Positions 24,931 to 32,700 of a DNA stretch of 64,000 bases are shown one piece after another. Source of the stretch: Bradyrhizobium jicamae (GTDB lineage Bacteria; Pseudomonadota; Alphaproteobacteria; Rhizobiales; Xanthobacteraceae). The notes under the pieces are model-generated. The model was not told the origin of the DNA and did not search any database. It saw nothing but the letters and a program-made list of their open reading frames with translations. The position numbers and the translations under genes were made by a program. The stretch covers positions 52,741 through 116,740 of the forward strand of contig NZ_LLXZ01000160.1 in the NCBI RefSeq assembly GCF_001440395.1. Reading direction: 5' to 3'. Every line of letters starts with the position of its first letter. Position 1 is the stretch's first letter.

Positions 24931-26616
24931 ATGGGAAGTCTCGTTCTTCTGGATCTGATGGGCGGCGTGGCGTTGCTGCTGTGGGGCCTGCATATGGTCC
25001 ACAGCGGGATTCTGCGCGCGTTCGGGCCGAACCTGCGCCTGCTGCTGGCAAAGGCCCTGAGCAACCGTTTCTCCGCCTTCACCGCCGGCCTCGGCCTGAC
25101 CGCGCTGCTGCAGAGCAGCACTGCAACCGCACTGATCACGAGTTCGTTTACGTCGGAGGGGCTCGTCAGCCTGGTCCCTGCCCTCGCCATCATGCTCGGC
25201 GCCAATGTCGGCACCACGCTGATCGTGCAGATCCTGTCCTTCAACATCGCCGCCGTCGCACCCGTGCTGTTCATCATCGGCCTGGTCGCCTTCCGCAGCG
25301 GGCCGCGCTCACGCATCAAGGATATCGGCCGCGTCTTCATCGGGCTCGGCCTGATGCTGCTGGCGCTGCACATCCTGCTCAATACGCTGGCGCCGGCGGA
25401 GAATGTGCCGGGCGTGCGCGTGTTCATGAACGCCATCACCGGCGATCCCGTGCTCTGCATCCTGTTCGCCGCGATCGTGACCTGGCTTGTGCATTCCTCG
25501 GTCGCCACCGTGCTGCTGATCATGTCGCTGGCTTATGCGCATTTCATCACGCCTTATGCGGCGCTGGCGCTCGTGCTCGGCGCCAACCTCGGCAGCGCGA
25601 TCAATCCGATGGTCGAAGGCGCGCGCCGCGACAATCCCGCCAGCTATCGCCTGCCGCTCGGCAACCTAGCCAACCGGCTTATCGGCATCCTGGTGGTCGC
25701 GCCGTTCCTGCAGCCGATCGCTGATGTCCTGACCGCGTGGCAGCCCGATGCCGCCAAGGCGACCGCCCTGTTCCACATCGCCTTCAACGTCGTCACCGCC
25801 CTCATCTTCATCGGCCTGCTCGACGGCATGGCGCGGCTGCTGAAGCTGGTGCTGCCCGAGCGCGCCAAGGTGACCGATCCGTCAGGGCCGCGCTATCTCG
25901 ACGAGAGCGCGCTGGAGATGCCCTCGCTCGCGCTGGCGGATGCCGCCCGCGAGGCGCTGCATATGGGCGATCACGTCGAAATCATGCTGCGCAAGGTGAT
26001 GGCGGCGATGATGACCAACGACCGCGCGCTGGTCGATGAGGTCTCGCGGATGGACAACAGCGTCGACAGCCTCGACGAGGCGATCAAGCTTTATGTCACC
26101 AAGCTCACCCGCGGCAGCCTCGACGAGCGCGAAGGGCAGCGGGCGATGGAGATCGTCTCCTTCGCCATCAACCTCGAGCATATCGGCGACATCATCGACA
26201 AGAATCTCAGCGAACTCGCCACCAAGAAGATCAAGCGCCGGTTCCAGTTCTCTCCTGAAGGCGCCGAGGAACTTTCGGCGTTCCACAAGCGCACGATGGA
26301 TTCCCTCCGGATCGCCTTCGGGGTGTTCATGTCGGGCGACCTCAACGAGGCGCGAAAGCTGCTGGCCGAAAAGGCCGCGCTGCGCAATGCCGAGCTCGCC
26401 GCCACCGAGCGGCACCTCGACCGTTTGCGCGAGGGCCGGCCCGAGACCATCGAGACCACGTCGCTTCACCTCGACGTGTTGCGCGACCTCAGGCGCATCC
26501 ACTCGCATATCTGTTCGGTCGCCTATCCCGTGCTGGACGCCGCCGGCGAGCTCGCCGCCCATCGCACTGCCGAAAGCGAATTGGCCGCGCTGCCCGCGCC
26601 GGCGCCGAGCCGCTGA
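24931..26616 (+). CDS. Na/Pi cotransporter family protein with PhoU-like tail
   Basis: Inner-membrane protein of 561 aa. Residues about 1-320 are the two inverted Na/Pi-cotransport repeats, with the paired signatures LLQSSTATALITSSF and WLVHSSVATVLLIMS (the QSS motif and its repeat) and GANVGTTL / GANLGSAINPM. Residues about 345-550 are a PhoU-type helical domain (AMEIVSFAINLEHIGDIIDKN). Such NptA/YjbB-like proteins move phosphate with sodium, often outward. The gene is single and converges on the LAB_N gene, with three bases between their stops. Confidence 0.9.
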   Translation: MGSLVLLDLMGGVALLLWGLHMVHSGILRAFGPNLRLLLAKALSNRFSAFTAGLGLTALLQSSTATALITSSFTSEGLVSLVPALAIMLGANVGTTLIVQILSFNIAAVAPVLFIIGLVAFRSGPRSRIKDIGRVFIGLGLMLLALHILLNTLAPAENVPGVRVFMNAITGDPVLCILFAAIVTWLVHSSVATVLLIMSLAYAHFITPYAALALVLGANLGSAINPMVEGARRDNPASYRLPLGNLANRLIGILVVAPFLQPIADVLTAWQPDAAKATALFHIAFNVVTALIFIGLLDGMARLLKLVLPERAKVTDPSGPRYLDESALEMPSLALADAAREALHMGDHVEIMLRKVMAAMMTNDRALVDEVSRMDNSVDSLDEAIKLYVTKLTRGSLDEREGQRAMEIVSFAINLEHIGDIIDKNLSELATKKIKRRFQFSPEGAEELSAFHKRTMDSLRIAFGVFMSGDLNEARKLLAEKAALRNAELAATERHLDRLREGRPETIETTSLHLDVLRDLRRIHSHICSVAYPVLDAAGELAAHRTAESELAALPAPAPSR

Positions 26617-26626
26617 CCGTCAGCGG
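26610..26626. terminator. Palindrome spanning two convergent stop codons
   Basis: ccgctgac (26610-26617), one base, then gtcagcgg (26619-26626): a perfect 17-base palindrome that contains both the Na/Pi gene stop (26614-26616) and the LAB_N stop (26620-26622). It may fold in both transcripts. No T-run. Confidence 0.4.
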
Positions 26627-26958
26627 TCCAGCGTCTTCGACGCCTTGCCGCGATGCTTGACGATCAGCATGATGTTTCTGATGTAGATGATGGTGGCGGC
26701 CGCCTGGCCGACAATGATCACGGGCTCGCGCTTGGCGATGCCGTAGACCAGCGTCATCAACCCACCGCCCATCGAGAAGAACCAGAACGCGATCGGTATC
26801 ACGCTTCGTCCGGCGCGCTCGCTCGAAATCCACTGCACCAGGAAGCGTGCGGTGAACAGCAATTGCGCGACCAGCCCGAAGGCCAGCCAGAAATCGAACT
26901 TGGCGACGAAGACGTCATAGAGATAGTCGCCGAGCGCAGCGCCGTATTGAATCAGCAT
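26620..26958 (-). CDS. Lipid A biosynthesis N-terminal (LAB_N) domain membrane protein
   Basis: Small membrane protein of 112 aa with about three spans (KFDFWLAFGLVAQLLFTARFLVQW; SVIPIAFWFFSMGGGLMTLVYGI; PVIIVGQAAATIIYIRNIMLI). The pattern LxFGLxAQxxFxxRFxVQWxxSE is typical of LAB_N proteins, found alone or fused to lipid-A or sugar-transfer enzymes. Start ATG 26958 shares one base with the preceding gene's stop (TGATG). Last gene of the GT39-PAP2-GT2-LAB_N operon. It may help flip or present the lipid-linked sugar made by the adjacent GT2. Confidence 0.85.
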   Translation of the reverse strand: MLIQYGAALGDYLYDVFVAKFDFWLAFGLVAQLLFTARFLVQWISSERAGRSVIPIAFWFFSMGGGLMTLVYGIAKREPVIIVGQAAATIIYIRNIMLIVKHRGKASKTLDR

Positions 26959-27701
26959 CAGAGAACCTCGGTCGCAACGGGCGTCGTCTTCTTGCGGCGG
27001 ATCAACCACCACACGCCGGCGAGATCCATGATCCCGATCCATAACCGGTCAAAGAAGCCGTAGTTGGATACGCCGGAATGGCGCGGGCGGTCGATCACGT
27101 CCACGTAAGCGATATCGAAGCCTTCGCGGCGCACCAGCGCCGGCAGGAACCGGTGCAGCCCGTCGAAATAGGGCATCGAGAGGAACACCTCGCGCGGGAA
27201 TGCCTTCAGTCCGCAGCCGGTGTCGCGGGTGCCGTCGCGCAGGATCGAGTTGCGCACGCCATTGGCGATCCGCGACTGCAGCTTCTTGAACCCGGTGTCC
27301 TTGCGCCCGACCCGCTGACCGGCCGCGAGGCCGATGCGCCCGCCGCCCTTTTCGATCGCCGCAATCAGGTCCGGCAGGAACGCCGGATTGTTCTGCCCGT
27401 CGCCATCCAGTGTCGCCACGAGGGCGCCGCGCGCGGCCCGCACCCCGCTGCGCACCGCCGCCGATTGCCCTGACGAGGCGGCGTGCTTCAGTTGCCGGAG
27501 CTGCGTATGCTGCTTCATGAGCGCCGCCAGGCGGTCGGCGGTCGCATCCGTCGAACCGTCATTGACGTAAATGATCTCATAGGCCCAGCGGCTGCCGAGC
27601 GCGCCGACGATTTCCGCAATCAGCGGCGCGACGTTATCCGCCTCGTTGCGCACCGGCACAACGATTGAAACGGCGACCGCATCTCTGTCGGCAGGTGTCA
27701 A
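26958..27701 (-). CDS. Glycosyltransferase family 2 (polyprenyl-phosphate sugar synthase-like)
   Basis: GT-A glycosyltransferase of 247 aa resembling dolichyl-phosphate mannose synthase, ArnC and RgtE. Motifs: VSIVVPVRNEADN, the first Asp in IIYVNDGSTDATADRL, the DxD-type DGDGQNNPAFLPDLI, and RDTGCGLKAFPREVF. It likely transfers a sugar from a nucleotide donor to undecaprenyl- or dodecaprenyl-phosphate for the GT39 transferase of the same operon. The start is TTG at 27701; no in-frame ATG or GTG lies upstream near the family N terminus. A C-terminal hydrophobic stretch may anchor it. Confidence 0.88.
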   Translation of the reverse strand: MTPADRDAVAVSIVVPVRNEADNVAPLIAEIVGALGSRWAYEIIYVNDGSTDATADRLAALMKQHTQLRQLKHAASSGQSAAVRSGVRAARGALVATLDGDGQNNPAFLPDLIAAIEKGGGRIGLAAGQRVGRKDTGFKKLQSRIANGVRNSILRDGTRDTGCGLKAFPREVFLSMPYFDGLHRFLPALVRREGFDIAYVDVIDRPRHSGVSNYGFFDRLWIGIMDLAGVWWLIRRKKTTPVATEVL

Positions 27702-27772
27702 ATCGGTACTCGTCTGGTTGGTTGGGAAGACCCCGGAACCGGGCGTATCGGGCCGTCAGGCGGCGTCCGCTT

Positions 27773-28618
27773 TTATGGGGCCGAAGCGCCCCGGGCAACC
27801 CTTTTGAGACGCCCCGACGAGGGCCCGACAAGGGACACGATGCTGCCGTCGCGCTGGATCGCAAATCCGAGCCGGCGGGCCGCAAACCAGTATCGCACGA
27901 ACATCGCGCCGATGATGCCGACCAGAGCGCCGGCCACGACGTCGCTCGGATGATGGGCCAGCAGCACCAGACGGCTCGCCGCAATGATCAGGGCGTAGAC
28001 GGCCATCGCATGGCGCGCCTGTGGCCAGACCACCGACACGGCGAAAGCGAGCGCAAAGGCGGTGGTGGCATGGCCGGACGGAAAGCTGTAATAGGCCGGA
28101 TTGCCTGCGAAGTGTGAGAAGTGGAACGCGTTGGCTTCGCCGCCGACAAACGGCCGGCCGCGGCCGACGCAATATTTCAGCACTTCGGTGACCAGATTGG
28201 ACACGACTACCGCACAGAATATGAACTGCAGCCGCGTTCCCAGGCCAAGCAGCAGCGAGCGCCGGATACCATGCAAGGCGGGTGCGGCGATCGCGATTGC
28301 GACCAGCAAGACCGCCAGCACCGCCAGCACATATTCGTCCTTGCCGAAATCGGTGAGAATGCGGAGCCACCACAGCGACGGCGTGCCGCGCTTCGGCATC
28401 TGGCTGATTTCCCAGGCATCGATCACATACATCAGCACGATGATCGCAGCACCAAGGCCGGCCGACAGCCACAACACGTGGCGCGCCGCGCGGCGGGCGG
28501 CTTCGGCGCGCCGCGAATGCGACGGAGATCGCACGAGCTGCGCCAGTGACAGCCACGCCAGCGTGGCGAAGCGCGAAAGATAGTTTTTGGAATCGGCGAC
28601 AGCAGGGCTCGCGGGCAT
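27773..28618 (-). CDS. PAP2 family phosphatase (membrane)
   Basis: Membrane phosphatase of 281 aa with six predicted spans. The three PAP2 motifs are complete: KYCVGRGRPF, YSFPSGHATTAF and SRLVLLAHHPSDV, with both catalytic histidines. ATG 28618 begins one base after the preceding stop. In this operon it may recycle polyprenyl diphosphate or act on lipid A phosphate (LpxE/LpxT-like). The C-terminal 40 residues after the last span are cytoplasmic and basic. Confidence 0.88.
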   Translation of the reverse strand: MPASPAVADSKNYLSRFATLAWLSLAQLVRSPSHSRRAEAARRAARHVLWLSAGLGAAIIVLMYVIDAWEISQMPKRGTPSLWWLRILTDFGKDEYVLAVLAVLLVAIAIAAPALHGIRRSLLLGLGTRLQFIFCAVVVSNLVTEVLKYCVGRGRPFVGGEANAFHFSHFAGNPAYYSFPSGHATTAFALAFAVSVVWPQARHAMAVYALIIAASRLVLLAHHPSDVVAGALVGIIGAMFVRYWFAARRLGFAIQRDGSIVSLVGPSSGRLKRVARGASAP

Positions 28619-28619
28619 C

Positions 28620-30362
28620 TTATTCCGTACCTTCCGAGCGGAAGATAGCGATCGAGATCGCCTTGCCCTGCGAGATATTATAGCCCTCGATCCGCTTCGC
28701 CACATTATAGCGCAGCCCGATCGCTTCCGCGCGCTGGACGAAGGCGCGCTCGGTGCGCGATTCCACCAGCGCGAAGCGGCAACTGCCCTGCCCCAGGAAA
28801 TCGGCCGCGCCGGATCCGTCGGTAAGCAGCGTGCTGGTGCCGGTCATGAAGACGAGGCTCGGCTCGTGAAAGCCGGCGGCGGCGGACTTCGGCCCGACGC
28901 AGACCACGTTGCGAAGCGCGCGCGCAATCTCGGCGCTCGGAAACATCGCGGTCAACGACGGCATCACGATGCCGTAGATGGCAACCGCCAGAAACATCGC
29001 GGCGACCACGGCATTCAACAGCGAGCGCTCGGCCCGGCTGTCCTCGAACATCCACCACGCGATCAGCCCGAAGATCATCGCCGCCGCCAGGAACGGCCAG
29101 GCCGGAAACGCCGGGTAATGCGTCAGCTTGATCGCGCCGATGACGGCGATCACGGCCGCCCCCACGGGAACGACGAACCACCAGGCGGCACCGCGCCTCA
29201 GCCAGGACCGCGACAGCACGCGGCGCTCCAGCGCGCCGGCGGTGAGGATCGCAATCGCCGGATAGAGCGGCAGCACATAATGCGGCAGCTTGGTCATCAC
29301 CGCCTCGAACACGATCCACGACGGCACCAGCCATGCCAGCAGATATTGCGCGCCGGGTTCGCGCCGCGCGCGCCATACCGCCGGCGCCGCCATTCCCGCC
29401 AGCGCCGCACCCGGCCAGAACGTGACCCAGAACAGCAGGAGATAAAGACCGGGCGGCGCGCCATGCGATTCCTGCGCGCCGATCTTGCTCAGCATGTCGC
29501 CGCCGAGCGAATTGGAGAAGAACGCCTCGCCGGCCCGCCAGAAGATCGCAACGAACCAGGGCAGCACGAGCACCAGTGTCCACATCAGGCCCCAGACCGG
29601 CCGCAGCCGCCACAGCCATGCCGCGGAGCGGTCGAGGATCGCGAGCGCTACGATGGTCAGCCCGACGAACATCAGGATCAGCGGTCCCTTGATCAGGATG
29701 CCGCCGGCCAGCGCGGTCCAGAATACCGCCGGCGCGGTCCACGGTGGATGCGCCGGGTCCTCACCGCGCTGCCAGGACAGATAGACCCGCGCCATCGCCC
29801 CCATCGCGGCAACAACCGTTAACAGCAGCATCGCGTCAGTCTTGGCCAGCCTGGCTTCGGCGCCGAGCAGGACGGAACTGCACATCATCAGGGCCGCCAG
29901 CGCCGCCCCGCGCCGCGTGACGAAGGCAAGCGCCGTCCAATAGGTCAGCAGCACCGCGCCGATGGCACCGATCAGCGAGGGAATCCGATAGAGCCAGATG
30001 CGGAGCTGCGCCCGCGGCAACCCGAGGGATGAAGCGGTTTCCACCACGGCGGCCTGCAGCCAATAGATGCCGATCGGCTTCTTGTAGCGGACGTCATCCT
30101 GGAAGCGGATATCGACGATGTCCCCACTCTCGACCATCTGCTTGGTCGCCTGCGCGAACCTCGCCTCGTCACGGTCGATTGCCGGAATGTTGAAGAAGCC
30201 GGGCAGGAAAAGCACGAACCCACACAGCACCAGAAACACGATGGCGCGAAAATGGCTGGCCGTGGCGAAGTCGAACACAAGGGCCACCCTGCGGCCAGAA
30301 TGCGCAGGTTTTACAGGCTGTTGGCCCGCTCCAAAGCGTGGGGGGTGCAAGGTTTCCACCAT
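28620..30362 (-). CDS. ArnT-like GT39 glycosyltransferase
   Basis: Integral membrane transferase of 580 aa with about 11-12 spans in the first 460 residues and a soluble periplasmic tail. The metal/catalytic loop IPAIDRDEARFAQATKQM carries the D-E pair typical of ArnT and protein mannosyltransferases, followed by DIVDIRFQDDVRYKKPIGIYWLQ. It uses a polyprenyl-phosphate sugar to modify lipid A, LPS core or hopanoid-lipid A. Bradyrhizobium lipid A is known to carry mannose and galacturonic acid, so one of these is a candidate donor sugar (inference). First gene of the operon. Confidence 0.88.
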   Translation of the reverse strand: MVETLHPPRFGAGQQPVKPAHSGRRVALVFDFATASHFRAIVFLVLCGFVLFLPGFFNIPAIDRDEARFAQATKQMVESGDIVDIRFQDDVRYKKPIGIYWLQAAVVETASSLGLPRAQLRIWLYRIPSLIGAIGAVLLTYWTALAFVTRRGAALAALMMCSSVLLGAEARLAKTDAMLLLTVVAAMGAMARVYLSWQRGEDPAHPPWTAPAVFWTALAGGILIKGPLILMFVGLTIVALAILDRSAAWLWRLRPVWGLMWTLVLVLPWFVAIFWRAGEAFFSNSLGGDMLSKIGAQESHGAPPGLYLLLFWVTFWPGAALAGMAAPAVWRARREPGAQYLLAWLVPSWIVFEAVMTKLPHYVLPLYPAIAILTAGALERRVLSRSWLRRGAAWWFVVPVGAAVIAVIGAIKLTHYPAFPAWPFLAAAMIFGLIAWWMFEDSRAERSLLNAVVAAMFLAVAIYGIVMPSLTAMFPSAEIARALRNVVCVGPKSAAAGFHEPSLVFMTGTSTLLTDGSGAADFLGQGSCRFALVESRTERAFVQRAEAIGLRYNVAKRIEGYNISQGKAISIAIFRSEGTE

Positions 30363-30439
30363 GCTGTTCGCATAGTATGAAACCGCACTGCAAACAACAC
30401 CGCAAACCCCTTAAGTCGTGGTCAACAGAGCGTTTTTCC

Positions 30440-32539
30440 TCACTGTACCCGGATCACCACGGTATCGGCCGCGCCGGTCGCATCGATCACGGTCAGCCGG
30501 GCAAAGCCCGGTCCGGGCGGGTCCACCAGGCGCTGGCGGCGGCTGTCGATCTCGCCGACCGAGGCGCCGTTCAGCATGACGGTCAGCGGCAGTACGCCGC
30601 CAGCGACCTTGACGGGCATCGGGGCCGCCTGCCCGTCGCCTGAACGCTCGACATCGATCCGCGAGCCATTCAGGGGGAACTGGATGCGCGGCGTGGCATC
30701 GTTGCCGGTCCGGATCAGTTCGCCGACAGGACGGAAGCGCTTGAGCGGCAGCGGCAGTTTGGCATTGCTGGCGATCAGCGCGCCCTTCGGGGCCTTGGGC
30801 AGCGCCGCCGGGATTTTTCCGGTGCGTGCAAAGGCGTCGAACAGGATCGGCGCTGCGGCGATGCGGCCGACCAGGCCCGGCACCGGCGCGCCGTCGGGAC
30901 GCCCGACCCACACGCCGATGGTGATGCGGCCGTCGAAGCCAACCGACCACGCGTCGCGATAGCCGTAGCTGGTGCCGGTCTTGAACGCGATCCTGTTGTG
31001 CACGCCGTTTTCCGGCGGCGGCGTGCCGAGCAGCACGTTGCCGACCTGCCAGGCCGCAGTCTGGTCCATCAGCCGCAGCGGCTCGCGGTCGTCGTTGGCC
31101 AGCATAATTTCGCGCAACGGCTTGCCCGCGCCAAGCCGCGCCAGCCCGGCATAGAGCTGCGCCAGATCCTGCAGGGTGACGCCGACGCCGCCGAGGCCCA
31201 TCGCAAGGCCCGGCGCCTCGTCCTTCGGCAGCACGAGGTTGCCGCCGGCCTGCTTCAGCCGCGACGACAGCCGGCTGGAGCCGACGCGATCGAGCAGCGC
31301 AATCGCCGGCACGTTCAGCGAGAGTTGCAGCGCCTTGCGCACCGGCACCGTACCCTGGAACGTCATGTCGAAATTTTCCGGCGCGTAGGAGCCGAAGCGG
31401 ATCGGACGGTCGTCGATCAGGCTCTCGGGATGCACAAAGCCGTCCTCGAAGGCGAGCCCGTAGATGAACGGCTTCAGCGTCGATCCCGGCGAGCGCACGG
31501 CACGCGTCATGTCGACCTGCCCGGCACGGCGCTCGTCGAAATAATCCGACGAACCGACGCGCGCCAGCACATCGCCGCTTTCATTGTCGACCGCGATGAT
31601 GGCGACCGAGATATTCGGCCCCTGCGCCACCGCGCGGTCGCGCGCCAGCGCTTCCAGCGTTTTCTGCAACGTCGAGTCCAGCGTGAGCTTCACCAGCGGC
31701 GCATCCTTCAGCGTCGCCTTCGCGGTATCGGAGGAATGCGGCGCCAGAATTGGCATCGGCTTGCGCAGCCGTGGCACGGCGACCGCCTTGGCCTGTGCCG
31801 CGTCCTCTTTGGACACCACGCCATCCTCAACCATGCGCGCCAGCACGCGATCGCGCGCGGCGTGCGCGGCTTCCGGATGACGATCGAGCCGACGCCGCTC
31901 CGGCGATTGCGGCAGCGCGACCAGAAGTGCTGCCTCCGCAAGCGATAGCCGTTTCGGCTCTTTGCCGAAATAGCCAATCGAGGCGGCGCGGATGCCTTCG
32001 AGATTGCCCCCGAACGGCGCCAGCGCCAGATAGAGATCGAGGATTTCGTCCTTGCTGAGTTGCCGCTCGAGCTGAACCGCGCGCACCATCTGGCGCAGCT
32101 TGGCTGAGAGCGAGCGTTCGCGCCGCGGCTCCATCAGCCGCGCGAGTTGCATCGTGATCGTCGAGCCGCCGGAGACGATGTGACCGCGTGTGCCGAACTG
32201 CAGCGCCGCGCGCCCCAACGCCAGCGGATCGACGCCGCCATGCGACCAGAACCGGCGGTCTTCATAGGCCAGCAACAGTTTGAGATAGCCGGGATCGACC
32301 GCGGTCCTGGCATCCACCGGCAGCCGCCAGCGACCGTCGGCCATCGCATAGGCGCGCAGCAGTTTTCCGTTGCGATCGACGATCGTGGTCGAGACTTTTC
32401 GCGATTGCTCCAGTGGCAGCGGGCCGAGCGAGACGACCCAGGCCGTGAAGGCGGTGGTGCTCACGATGAGGACGAAGGCGAGAGCTACCGCGATCCGGAA
32501 AAAGCGGCGAGGTCCAACACCAGCGTCATGGCCGGGCAT
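30440..32539 (-). CDS. pbpC: Penicillin-binding protein 1C
   Basis: Bifunctional peptidoglycan synthase, inner membrane, 699 aa from ATG 32539. One membrane anchor (RFFRIAVALAFVLIVSTTAF), then a GT51 domain with the catalytic glutamate in LLAYEDRRFWSHGGVD and GGSTITMQLARLM. The transpeptidase has SxxK in SPGSTLKPFIYG, SxN in SLNVPA and KTGTSYGYRDAW. A PBP1C C-terminal beta-domain closes the protein. The frame is open to ATG 32704, which overlaps the alpha-2-macroglobulin stop as ATGA, but that would add 55 residues read through a palindromic repeat. The shorter start places the anchor normally. Confidence 0.88.
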   Translation of the reverse strand: MPGHDAGVGPRRFFRIAVALAFVLIVSTTAFTAWVVSLGPLPLEQSRKVSTTIVDRNGKLLRAYAMADGRWRLPVDARTAVDPGYLKLLLAYEDRRFWSHGGVDPLALGRAALQFGTRGHIVSGGSTITMQLARLMEPRRERSLSAKLRQMVRAVQLERQLSKDEILDLYLALAPFGGNLEGIRAASIGYFGKEPKRLSLAEAALLVALPQSPERRRLDRHPEAAHAARDRVLARMVEDGVVSKEDAAQAKAVAVPRLRKPMPILAPHSSDTAKATLKDAPLVKLTLDSTLQKTLEALARDRAVAQGPNISVAIIAVDNESGDVLARVGSSDYFDERRAGQVDMTRAVRSPGSTLKPFIYGLAFEDGFVHPESLIDDRPIRFGSYAPENFDMTFQGTVPVRKALQLSLNVPAIALLDRVGSSRLSSRLKQAGGNLVLPKDEAPGLAMGLGGVGVTLQDLAQLYAGLARLGAGKPLREIMLANDDREPLRLMDQTAAWQVGNVLLGTPPPENGVHNRIAFKTGTSYGYRDAWSVGFDGRITIGVWVGRPDGAPVPGLVGRIAAAPILFDAFARTGKIPAALPKAPKGALIASNAKLPLPLKRFRPVGELIRTGNDATPRIQFPLNGSRIDVERSGDGQAAPMPVKVAGGVLPLTVMLNGASVGEIDSRRQRLVDPPGPGFARLTVIDATGAADTVVIRVQ

Positions 32540-32669
32540 AGCCGTCCGAAGGACGGCGTCGCTTCCGCTCGCCTGTGCCCGGCCATCCACGACTTTCTCG
32601 CTGGCAATAGAAGACGTGGATGCCCGGGCCATCTGCGCGAAGACGCGCTTCGCGCTTTTGCCCGGGCAT
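32525..32669. repeat. Double palindromic repeat (REP-like) between a2M gene and pbpC
   Basis: Two neighbouring stem-loops. The first has arms atggccgggca (32528-32538) and tgcccggccat (32575-32585) with an inner hairpin ccgtcc-gaa-ggacgg. The second has arms atgcccgggc (32620-32629) and gcccgggcat (32660-32669) with an inner 8-bp stem gcgcgaag/cttcgcgc. Such GGCCGGGCAT-type elements are, by recollection, common between Bradyrhizobiaceae genes. Here it has landed inside an operon and its sequence remains open in the pbpC frame. Confidence 0.75.
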
Positions 32670-32700
32670 GACGAAGACTGTTGCTGGTGCGACGTCTCGC

